Assembly: GCA_023460255.1 (NCBI GenBank)
Contig: JAEWQZ010000342.1
Coordinates: 1 to 10,060 of the forward strand
Length of the DNA: 10,060 bases
Source: Actinomycetes bacterium
GTDB taxonomy: Bacteria; Actinomycetota; Actinomycetes; Actinomycetales; Cellulomonadaceae
Direction: 5' to 3'
How positions within the stretch are numbered: position 1 is the stretch's first letter; each line of letters starts with the position of its first letter. Of the stretch, positions 1 through 7,000 are shown in pieces. The notes beneath the pieces were generated by a model that was not told the DNA's origin, did not search any database, and saw nothing but the letters and a program-made list of their open reading frames with translations. Made by a program: the position numbers and the translations under genes.

Positions 1-1049
1 ACACGGGCCGGGTCGACGCGCGCGACGGCCGCCCGCGCCGCGTCGAGCTGGACCGCCGGCATACCGGCGAGGAGCCGCTCGGCCTGCACCTGCACGTGGC
101 TCGCCCGGTCGTCGAGGTCGGCGCCGATCGCGTCGAACCACTCGAGGTCCTCGGCGACCTCCTCGGCCGACACGCCGTCGGCGGCGCGGCGGTGCAGCTC
201 CGCGACGAGGGCGTCGCCCACGGGGCCCACGGCCTCGGGGGCGGCCCGCGTGGTGAGCTGGAGCACCGCCTGGCCGGTCCCGGGCAGCCGCACGAGGTCG
301 GTCGAGACCTCGTAGACGAGGCCCTCGTCGTGCCGCAGGACCCGCTCGAGGTGTGCGGCCATGGCGCGCAGCGCGAGGGCGGCCTCCGGCACGTCGGGGC
401 ACACCCACGACGCGCAGGGGTCCGCGACGTCGCAGTGGTCCCACGCCGGGCCCGACGCCCACGACCCGACCGACCGCTGCGGCGGCGGCCCCTCGGGCAG
501 CCGGACGTCCAGCGACCCGGGCATGGGGCCGACGACGGTCAGCACGGCGTTGCCTGCGACGAACCACCGGGCGTGGTGCGCCGCGACGACGTCGGGGCCG
601 AGCGCCCGGGAGCCCAGCCCGGGGAACATCCCCAGGCCCGGCCCCTCGTTGCCGAAACGGGACTTCAGCAGCACCTCGTGGGGGCCGAAGGAGTGGCCGA
701 GCGTCTCGGCCACGAGGACGCCGCGTTCACGCTCGAGGCGTTCCAGCGGGAGCGAGCGGATCGCCGCCGCCACGCGGGCGATGAGGTCCGCCGCCCGGTC
801 GGCCGGCCCGACGGTCCAGAAGGCCGTCTGGAAGGCCGTCACGCAGGCGTTGGCCCCGAAGCGGCCGGGGCGCGCGGCGCCCATCACGAGGTGCTCGATC
901 GCGTGCGTCACCCCGCGGGTGCTGAACGCCTCGTCGGCCCAGCCCACCCCGACGTGCAGGGCGAGGCGGGTGCTCCCCTCGGCGGGCAGGTGCAGGACCC
1001 GGAGGCCGTCCACCTCCGACGCGACGAACCCACCCCCTGGGGCGTCCAT
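1..1049 (-). CDS. M16 (insulinase/pitrilysin)-like zinc metallopeptidase, 3' end cut by window edge
   Basis: The minus-strand frame stays open from ATG at 1049 to the left edge, giving 349 visible residues without a stop. The M16 inverted zinc motif HxxEH is present as HAIEH at residues 49-53. A region like the family's downstream glutamate helix (LERERGVLVAE) follows, so E115 is the likely third metal ligand. M16 enzymes are zinc-dependent peptidases or non-catalytic partners built from repeated alpha/beta domains. The spacing from HxxEH to this Glu is about 62 residues, against about 75 in typical bacterial members, because the segment after the motif is shortened. The protein is therefore divergent, and its substrate cannot be inferred. 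No signal peptide is visible, so it is probably cytoplasmic. The ATG is supported by a -10-like TACGCT six bases upstream; an in-frame GTG eight codons earlier is less likely. The gene is divergent from the XRE regulator. Confidence 0.8.
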   Translation of the reverse strand, partial: MDAPGGGFVASEVDGLRVLHLPAEGSTRLALHVGVGWADEAFSTRGVTHAIEHLVMGAARPGRFGANACVTAFQTAFWTVGPADRAADLIARVAAAIRSLPLERLERERGVLVAETLGHSFGPHEVLLKSRFGNEGPGLGMFPGLGSRALGPDVVAAHHARWFVAGNAVLTVVGPMPGSLDVRLPEGPPPQRSVGSWASGPAWDHCDVADPCASWVCPDVPEAALALRAMAAHLERVLRHDEGLVYEVSTDLVRLPGTGQAVLQLTTRAAPEAVGPVGDALVAELHRRAADGVSAEEVAEDLEWFDAIGADLDDRASHVQVQAERLLAGMPAVQLDAARAAVARVDPAR

Positions 1050-1055
1050 GACCGG

Positions 1056-1083
1056 AGCGTAGGAGCGTCGCACCCCCGGTCAC
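1056..1083 (-). promoter_or_regulatory. Putative promoter of the M16 peptidase gene, probably leaderless
   Basis: Read on the minus strand, TACGCT (1061-1056) fits the actinobacterial -10 pattern TANNNT. It is followed by six bases and then the ATG at 1049, which puts the expected transcription start on the start codon. A weak -35 candidate, GTGACC (1083-1078), lies 16 bp upstream. No Shine-Dalgarno precedes the ATG. GC-rich inverted repeats further upstream (for example CGGGT/ACCCG at 1106-1117) are short enough to be chance. Confidence 0.5.
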
Positions 1084-1158
1084 AGGGACCTCGGTCGCCC
1101 CCGAGCGGGTTCACCCGGGCGAATATCCCCGGCCCTTGATCAGCAACGATGCTCCCCG

Positions 1159-1176
1159 TGACAAGCGAACTTGACA
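1159..1176 (+). promoter_or_regulatory. Candidate operator, copy 1 (imperfect inverted repeat)
   Basis: The sequence reads TGACAAG-CGAA-CTTGACA. Its two 7-base arms are inverted repeats with a single mismatch at the third base. It overlaps the TTGACA -35 candidate of the XRE gene. The same element occurs 29 bp downstream with a different centre, which argues against chance. It is a plausible binding site for the adjacent XRE regulator (inference). Confidence 0.6.
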
Positions 1177-1200
1177 CCCAGCCCTGCTGACAAGCATCCT
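1171..1200 (+). promoter_or_regulatory. Putative promoter of the XRE/membrane protein operon, leaderless
   Basis: A consensus -35, TTGACA (1171-1176), is followed by an 18-bp spacer and a degenerate -10, CATCCT (1195-1200), which keeps the conserved second A and last T. Six bases separate it from the GTG at 1207, so transcription would start on the start codon. No ribosome binding site precedes this GTG, and an in-frame stop at 1201-1203 excludes any earlier start. Both proposed operators overlap the promoter. Confidence 0.5.
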
Positions 1201-1205
1201 TGACA
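1188..1205 (+). promoter_or_regulatory. Candidate operator, copy 2 (imperfect inverted repeat)
   Basis: TGACAAG-CATC-CTTGACA is identical to the upstream copy except for three of its four central bases (the first, C, is shared). It ends two bases before the GTG of the XRE gene and covers the proposed -10 region. A protein bound here would block transcription start directly, the usual layout of an autorepressed regulator. Confidence 0.6.
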
Positions 1206-1206
1206 T

Positions 1207-1404
1207 GTGCGCAACGAGATCCGTCGGCTCCGAGAGGAGCGCGGGCTCTCGCAGGGAGCGCTCGGCCATGAGCTCGGGGTGTCCCGGCAGACCGTGAACT
1301 CCCTCGAGACCGGCCGCTACGACCCGTCGCTGCCACTCGCGTTCACGATCGCCCGCTACTTCGGGTGCGCCATCGAGGAGGTCTTCCATGTCGACGACGA
1401 GTGA
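1207..1404 (+). CDS. Small XRE-family HTH transcriptional regulator
   Basis: This 65-residue protein is essentially a single Cro/C1-type helix-turn-helix domain. The helix pair lies at about residues 14-36 (LSQGALGHELGVSRQ onward, with the typical SLETGRYDPS turn), followed by the hydrophobic FTIARYFGCAIEEVF segment usual for small stand-alone XRE repressors. There is no effector or oligomerisation domain. GTG at 1207 is the only usable start, because an in-frame TGA lies two codons upstream. The stop overlaps the start of a membrane protein gene by 17 bases, so the two are co-transcribed. Tiny XRE regulators paired with small multi-helix membrane proteins are a recurrent arrangement. The paired inverted repeats on its promoter suggest autorepression. 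DNA binding is well supported; targets beyond its own promoter are unknown. Confidence 0.9.
   Translation: MRNEIRRLREERGLSQGALGHELGVSRQTVNSLETGRYDPSLPLAFTIARYFGCAIEEVFHVDDE
1375..1381 (+). promoter_or_regulatory. Shine-Dalgarno of the membrane protein gene, inside the XRE gene
   Basis: GAGGAGG lies six bases before the ATG at 1388, within the end of the XRE coding sequence. It fixes the start of the downstream gene and indicates independent reinitiation within a coupled operon. Confidence 0.75.
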
Positions 1405-1819
1405 GGAACGGCGCAGCCAGGGGCGACGCTGGGCGGTCGGCCTCCTCGCGGGCGGTGGCGCAACCCTGACCTTGGGCGCGATCGGGCTGGCCGAGGGCTT
1501 CCCGTGGACAGGGTGGATCGTGGCGGACGGCCTCGGGGTCCTCCTGCTCTGCGCCGTCGCCCGGCACCGGGCGCTGCACCACACCGACGAGACCGGACCC
1601 GTCAGCCGCCTGTGGGGCGGCGCGTTCGACGAGCGGGACCGCCGCGTGCTCGACACCGCGCTCGCCCAGGTGGGCGCCGGGGCGCTGATGGTCCTCGGGA
1701 TCGGCAACGTCCTCGTCAGCGTCGGGGCAGCGACGGCGGCGGCGGTGCTCCCGGTCTCGCTCGTCCTGCTGATCGTCGTCGGCGTCGTGTCGTTCGCCGT
1801 CGTCCACGCCCGGACCTGA
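1388..1819 (+). CDS. Four-helix integral membrane protein, partner of the XRE regulator
   Basis: The 143-residue protein has four hydrophobic segments at about residues 14-34, 41-58, 91-111 and 115-139. A charged loop between the second and third carries the sequence FDERDRRVLDTA (80-91). A short DER-containing loop between helix pairs is reminiscent of small DUF2178-like membrane proteins that often accompany XRE regulators; this resemblance is from memory and remains tentative. The N-terminus is short and positively charged (RRSQGRRW), suggesting it stays in the cytoplasm. The start overlaps the XRE gene by 17 bases and has a good GAGGAGG site. No catalytic motif is visible. A role in sensing the membrane, or as a partner that modulates the regulator, is speculation from context. 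Confidence 0.82.
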   Translation: MSTTSEERRSQGRRWAVGLLAGGGATLTLGAIGLAEGFPWTGWIVADGLGVLLLCAVARHRALHHTDETGPVSRLWGGAFDERDRRVLDTALAQVGAGALMVLGIGNVLVSVGAATAAAVLPVSLVLLIVVGVVSFAVVHART

Positions 1820-1825
1820 GGCCGC

Positions 1826-2872
1826 TCACGGCACGCGCGCGGTCCACTCCGGCGTGCCGAACTTCGTCGACACGAGCGCCTCGGCACGCGCGCGCTCGTC
1901 GGGCGTGACGGCGCCGTCGACGGCGTCGTACCGCGACCGGAAGTGGTCCTTGAACGCCTCGATGACGTCCGCGCGAGCCATGCCCGTCTGCGAGCGCAGC
2001 GGGTCCACCCGCTTGTTCGCGCTCTTCGTGCCCTTGTCCGAGAGCTTCTCCCGGCCGATGCGCAGCACCTCGAGCATCTTCGAGGCGTCGATGTCGTAGG
2101 CCATGGTCACGTGGTGCAGCACCGTGCCCCCGGCGAGGCGCTTCTGCGCGGCCCCGGCGATCTTGCCCGCCGGCGAGGCGATGTCGTTGAGCGGCACGTA
2201 CGTCGCCTCGATGCCGAGCTCGCGCAGCGCGCCCAGCACCCAGTCGTCCAGGAACGCGTAGGAGCGCTCGAAGCTGAGACCCTCGACGAGCGACGCGGGC
2301 ACCGTCAGCGAGTAGGTGATCGTGTTGCCGGGCTCGATGAACATCGCACCGCCGCCGGAGATGCGCCGGACCACCGTGATGCCGTGCCGCTCCGCGCCCT
2401 CAGGGTCCACCTCGTTGCGCAGCGACTGGAACGACCCGATGACGACGGCGGGCGCTCCCCACTCCCAGATCCGCAGGGTCGGTCGCCGCGTCCCGGCCGC
2501 CACGGCCTCCGAGAGCGCCTGGTCGAGCGCCATGTGCATCGCAGGGCTCTGCGCCCCCTCGTGCACGATCTCGAAGGTGTGGTCCTCCCACCGCGTCGCG
2601 TGACCCAGGGCCCGCCGGACGGCGATCGCCACGGCCTCGGGGGTGAAGCCCACCATCGTGGCGTCACCCGCTGCCGCCTGCACCGCCGCCGTCAGACGCG
2701 CGACGCTCGCGCCCTCCGGCTCACCCACGAGCGCCGCGTCGATCGCCTCGAGGGCGTCGTCGGGCTCGAGGAAGAAGTCGCCGCTCACCGCCGCCCGGGC
2801 GATCCGGCCGTCCGTCACCTCGACGTCGACAGCGACGAGCTTGCCACCGGGGACCTTGTACTCACCACGCAC
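1826..2872 (-). CDS. lplA: Lipoate-protein ligase A with N-terminal accessory domain
   Basis: The 348-residue protein carries the biotin/lipoate ligase catalytic domain at about residues 95-320. It shows the lipoate-binding loop RRISGGGA (169-176) and the adenylate-binding lysine motif KIAGAAQKR (237-245). These enzymes activate lipoate with ATP and attach it to a lysine of E2 subunits or GcvH. Residues about 5-90 (GKLVAVDVEVTDGRI, GDFFLEP, ALVGEP) resemble the accessory domain that follows the catalytic domain in E. coli LplA and is a separate LplB subunit in some archaea. Here it comes first, so the domain order is permuted. Translation most likely starts at GTG 2872. The gene is monocistronic, and its stop lies 6 bp from that of the convergent membrane protein gene. 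An alternative role as an octanoyl or lipoyl transferase is possible because no E2 substrate is nearby. Confidence 0.88.
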   Translation of the reverse strand: MRGEYKVPGGKLVAVDVEVTDGRIARAAVSGDFFLEPDDALEAIDAALVGEPEGASVARLTAAVQAAAGDATMVGFTPEAVAIAVRRALGHATRWEDHTFEIVHEGAQSPAMHMALDQALSEAVAAGTRRPTLRIWEWGAPAVVIGSFQSLRNEVDPEGAERHGITVVRRISGGGAMFIEPGNTITYSLTVPASLVEGLSFERSYAFLDDWVLGALRELGIEATYVPLNDIASPAGKIAGAAQKRLAGGTVLHHVTMAYDIDASKMLEVLRIGREKLSDKGTKSANKRVDPLRSQTGMARADVIEAFKDHFRSRYDAVDGAVTPDERARAEALVSTKFGTPEWTARVP

Positions 2873-2878
2873 AGATTC

Positions 2879-2884
2879 ATCCTA
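2879..2884 (-). promoter_or_regulatory. Putative -10 element of the lipoate ligase gene
   Basis: On the minus strand TAGGAT (2884-2879) is followed by six bases and GTG at 2872, the spacing expected for a leaderless transcript. The AGGA inside this hexamer, about seven bases from the GTG, could instead act as a Shine-Dalgarno. The sequence alone cannot tell these apart. No strong -35 is visible (GCGACC lies 17 bp upstream). Confidence 0.45.
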
Positions 2885-2998
2885 TGTTTGTCTCACCGAG
2901 CGGTCGCCGTCGTCAGCCGTGAGCGTAACCACGCCCTGTCCCCCGTGGGTCGCACAGGGTCCCGACGGCGCCGCGGTGGCCGTCCGGACGCCATCGGG

Positions 2999-3004
2999 CA
3001 CGAT
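2999..3004 (+). promoter_or_regulatory. Possible -10 element of the GS-hydroquinone reductase-like gene
   Basis: CACGAT keeps the second A and final T of the -10 consensus and lies six bases before the ATG at 3011. No Shine-Dalgarno is visible in front of this ATG, and no convincing -35 was found. On its own the match is weak; it is listed because the spacing equals that of four other genes in the window. Confidence 0.3.
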
Positions 3005-3010
3005 GGCCAC

Positions 3011-4054
3011 ATGACCGACGAGCGACCCGAGCACGCCACCGGCGGCGTGTACTCCGTCCCCGGGCAGGAGTACACGCGCGACGACAGGTACCTGGCCAAC
3101 CGGATCACCGCGGACGGGGGCAGCGGCTACCCGGTCGAGCCCGGCCGCTACCGCCTCGTCGCCGCCCGGGCCTGTCCCTGGGCGAGCCGCGCGATCATCG
3201 TCCGCCGCCTGCTCGGCCTCGAGGGCGCCCTGTCGATGGCCCTCGCCGGCCCGACCCACGACGAGCGCTCCTGGACCTTCGACCTCGATCCCGGCGGCCG
3301 TGACCCGGTCCTCGGCATCGAGCGGCTCCAGGAGGCCTTCCTGCGCCGCGACCCGACCTACTCCCGCGGGATCACCGTGCCGGCGATCGTGGACGTGCCG
3401 ACGGGCGCGGTGGTGACGAACGACTTCGCCCAGATCACCCTGGACCTCGAGCTCGAGTGGACCGCGTACCACCGTCCCGGCGCACCCGACCTGTACCCGG
3501 AGCCGCTGCGCGAGGAGATCGACGCGGTCAACCGGCGGGTCTACGCGAAGGTGAACAACGGCGTGTACCGGTGCGGGTTCGCCGGGTCGCAGGACGCCTA
3601 CGACGCCGCGTACCGCTCCCTCTGGGACGGCCTGGACTGGCTCGAGGAGCGCCTGGCGGACCAGCGGTACCTCGTCGGGGACACCATCACCGAGGCCGAC
3701 GTGCGGCTGTTCACGACACTGGTCCGGTTCGACGCCGTCTACCACGGCCACTTCAAGTGCAACCGGAACAAGCTCACCGAGATGCCCGCCCTGTGGGCCT
3801 ACGCGCGCGACCTGTTCCAGACTCCGGGGTTCGGAGACACCGTCGACTTCGCCCAGATCAAGGAGCACTACTACGTGGTGCACACGGACATCAACCCGAC
3901 GGGGATCGTCCCGGCCGGGCCCGACCTGTCCGGCTGGCTCACCGCGCACGGCCGGGAGCGACTCGGCGGCGACCCGTTCGGCGACGGTACCCCGCCGGGT
4001 CCGGTGCCCGACGGCGAGCGCATCGACCCCCGGCACGCGCCCCAGCCGGCCTGA
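3011..4054 (+). CDS. Glutathionyl-hydroquinone reductase-like protein (xi-class GST, YqjG/ECM4 type)
   Basis: The 347-residue protein matches the xi-class glutathione transferase family along most of its length. The thioredoxin-fold half contains the catalytic CPWA motif (C55-A58 in ARACPWASR). The helical C-terminal half has the family signatures VNNGVYRCGFAGSQ, YLVGDTITEADVRLF, LVRFDAVYHGHFKCN, IKEHYYVVH and INPTGIVPAGPDL. These enzymes use Cys to remove a thiol adduct from hydroquinones, releasing the thiol as a disulfide. Most actinobacteria make mycothiol rather than glutathione, so the physiological thiol here may be mycothiol (inference). The last roughly 35 residues are Pro/Gly-rich and outside the conserved fold. 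ATG 3011 fits the usual family N-terminus; longer in-frame extensions lack a start codon and family similarity. It is a single gene, divergent from lplA. Confidence 0.93.
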   Translation: MTDERPEHATGGVYSVPGQEYTRDDRYLANRITADGGSGYPVEPGRYRLVAARACPWASRAIIVRRLLGLEGALSMALAGPTHDERSWTFDLDPGGRDPVLGIERLQEAFLRRDPTYSRGITVPAIVDVPTGAVVTNDFAQITLDLELEWTAYHRPGAPDLYPEPLREEIDAVNRRVYAKVNNGVYRCGFAGSQDAYDAAYRSLWDGLDWLEERLADQRYLVGDTITEADVRLFTTLVRFDAVYHGHFKCNRNKLTEMPALWAYARDLFQTPGFGDTVDFAQIKEHYYVVHTDINPTGIVPAGPDLSGWLTAHGRERLGGDPFGDGTPPGPVPDGERIDPRHAPQPA

Positions 4055-4060
4055 CCCCGG

Positions 4061-4077
4061 GGCGACCGCGCCTCGCC
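4061..4077. terminator. Possible short hairpin between convergent genes
   Basis: GGCGA (4061-4065) can pair with TCGCC (4073-4077) around a 7-base loop, flanked by CCC and GGG tracts that could extend the stem through a bulge. It sits in the 27-bp gap between two convergent stops. There is no T tract, so the terminator call is weak. Confidence 0.3.
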
Positions 4078-4081
4078 GGGC

Positions 4082-7000
4082 TCAGCCCGACGCGGCGCAG
4101 GTCCCGACGTCGGCATAGGTCGCGACCAGGGTCAGTCCGGGTGCGGCCGTGACCGTGTGCGCACGGGCCCCGCCGTCGCTCCACGACTGGAATGTCCACA
4201 GGCGCCCCCCGACGCACTGCGACTCGGGCGCGACGAGCGCGTGCTGGAAGCCCACGAGCGTGTCGAGCGTGGTCGGCAGCGGGAGCGTGACCTCGTCCAC
4301 CGTGACCGTCGTGGCCTGGTTGCTCGAGAGGCCGACGCTCGTCTTGAGCGGGCGCAGGATGATCGTCGTCGTCCCGACCAGGCCGTCGGGATCCGCCGCG
4401 GTGAGCCGGACCTGGTAGCGGGTGTTGCCGGTGAAGTCGTGCCCGGTGGTCGGGACCGTGACGGAGATGCTCGACCCCGTCCCGCTCAGCACGGGGTGCG
4501 CGTGGTCGTTGTGGAGGAACTGCACGTCCCAGGACAGCGCGCCGGGCGGCAAGGGGCCCGAGTCCGGGTCGTGGCCCGTCCCGGTGACGGTGATGGTGTC
4601 CCCTGCCTCGAACACCGTCTCGTCCGCCGGGCTCGTGATGGTCGCCGTCGGGGGCGCCCCCACGACGATGGTGATGAGGTTGCTCGAGACGCTGGTCCCG
4701 CCGGAGGTGACCACGAGCCGCGCCTGGTACGTGCCGCTCGCCGCGTAGGTGTGGCTGGGGCTGGCGGCGGTGCTGGTGGCACCGTCCCCGAACGTCCATG
4801 CGTAGGTGACGGGCGTGCCGTCAGGATCGTGGGCCACACCCGTGAACGCGACAGTGAGCGGTGCTGCACCCGCGGTCGGGGCGGCTGCCGCCGTCGTGAT
4901 CACCGGCTGGTTCACGGCGCCGGTGTAGCCGAGCCGCCGGAGCTGACCGTTCCCGGTGAAGCCGAGGCTCAGCCAGTAGATGTTGCCGTCCGGCCCGACG
5001 CCGAGCCACACCGGGGTCATCGACGTGGCCATCTGGGCCAGGGGGCCGCTGCTGACGGAGCTGCGTCCGTCGGCGCCGATCTCCACCCAGCCGAAGGTGT
5101 CCGCCGCGTAGTCGGAGTACACGTAGTGGCCCGTGAGCGGGAAGACGGAGCCGCGGTAGATCTCGCCGCCGACGATCGCCCGGTTCTGGCAGCAGCCGCC
5201 CCCGATGTCGTGCGGGTAGGCGTAGACGGGACCGGTCACGCCGGCCGGGCAGAGCGGTCCGTTCTTGGGCGCGCCCACCGGTCCCTCGCAGGTGGGCCAG
5301 CCGTAGTTCCGCCCGGCCTCGACGATGTTGACCTCCTCGTACGCCTGCGCGTCGACGTTCCCACCGACGTCGCCGACCCAGAGGACGCCCGTCGCGTCGT
5401 CGAAGTTCGCGCGGTAGGGGTTGCGGAACCCGTAGGCCCAGATCTCGTCGGCGTTCGGGCCCGCGCCGTCGTAGAAGGGGTTGTCGGTCGGCACGGTGCC
5501 GTCCGTGTTGATCCGCAGGACCTTGCCGAAGACGTTCGTGAGGTCCTGCGAGCGCCCGTCGTATCTGTCGCCGACCGTCAGGTACAGCTTCCCGTCCGGG
5601 CCGAGATCGAGCGCACCACCGAGGTGGACGGCGTGCGCGGTGTTGTAGCCGAGCCCGGAGTTGGTCCACAGGACCTCCTCGGCGCTGGAGCCGACGGCGA
5701 AGTGCGAGATGCGCAGCCGGTCGCTGCCGGCCACCGTGTAGTAGATGTAGAACCCGGTACCCGCCGCGTCGGCGAGGATGTCCAGGGCGCCGGCCTCGCC
5801 CTCGCTGAAGACCTTGGCGCTGATGTCGAGGGCGAGGCTCTGGGCGCCGGTCGCCGTGTCGACGCGGTAGACCCGCCCACCCTCGGTGAGCACGACCATC
5901 GTGCCGTCCGCGAGCCAGTCCGCCGAGAGCGCCTTCGTCCAGTTGCCGCCGGCCACGAACGTGTCGGTCACCTTGGTCGGGTCGAGCGCGACCCCGCCGG
6001 TCCCGCCGGTCGTCACGGAGAACGTGCTCGACGCCGGCGCGCCCTCGGCACCGCCGGTCCCGTGGGCCGTCACCGTGAGCTCGTAGGACTGAGCCGACGG
6101 TGCCGGCGGGTCGAACACGTAGGACCAGCGCGTCGCTGCCGCGCCGGGCGCGCTGAGGGTCGCGGAGACCTCGGTCGAGGTCGCCTGGAACGACGTCCCG
6201 TTCCAGTACTGCCCGCCGACCGTCTCCCGGATCCGCACGTGCACGTGCGCCACGCCGGCGGCGTCGGAGGCCGCGCCGGTGAGGGTGACCGGCGGAGCGA
6301 CCGTCGCACCGGCTGCCGGCGCCGTGATGGTCGCGCGGGCTCCCGTCGGCGCGCCGGTCCCGACGACCAGGCCGGAGAGGTTCGCCGAGCCGCCGATGGT
6401 GGTGACGGCGAGCGTGCCGTCGGTGATCGGCACCGCGAACGGCCCGAGGACCCGCCACGTGCCCGCGGAGCCGCTGTACACGTTCGCCGCCACGACGGCA
6501 CCGTTGATGAGCACCGTGAACGACTGGGCGGCGTTGTCCTCCCACACGTACAGGCTCACCTGGTAGGTGCCGGCCGGGATCCCGGTCATCGTCGCGCGTG
6601 CACCCGGGTTGCCGCTGCCCCACACGGAGCAGCGCAGCATCGTGGCCGTCCCCGGGTCCGTCGGCGGTACCAGGGCGACCGTCTGCTTGCAGAACGCCGA
6701 CGGCCCCGCCGTCACGCCCGGCGCCGTGCCGGCCTCGAAGGCGATCCCGTCGGCGACGAGCGCCGGGCCGTTGAGGTTCACCGCCCGGTACACGCCCGGC
6801 TGCGGCTCGGGGTCAGGGTCCGGGCCGGGCGCCGTGACGGTCCAGGCGAACGTGGCCGACGCCGCGAGCGCGGGCGAGCCGCTGTCGGTCACCGTGACGG
6901 TGACCGAGGCCGTACCGGCGGTGGTCGGCGCGCCGGTGACGACGCCCGTGGCCGGGTCCAGGGCGAGCCCGGCCGGCAGGCCGGTCGCCGCGAAGGTCAG

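Noticed and set aside
1090..1117. Short GC inverted repeats CTCGG/CCGAG and CGGGT/ACCCG upstream of the M16-like gene.
   Set aside because: Five-base arms of pure GC sequence occur often by chance at this composition, and the copies do not resemble each other.
96..1139. A 347-codon plus-strand frame at the left edge.
   Set aside because: It is antisense to the M16-like gene, which has the HxxEH motif and a promoter. The plus translation is compositionally biased and lacks recognisable domains.
1200..1205. The second TTGACA as an independent -35 element.
   Set aside because: A matching -10 would fall inside the XRE coding region around 1223, where the sequence shows no -10 similarity. It is better explained as half of the second operator.
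1943..3010. A long N-terminal extension of the GHR-like protein, in frame upstream of 3011.
   Set aside because: It runs antisense through lplA, shows no family similarity, and the family N-terminus begins at ATG 3011.
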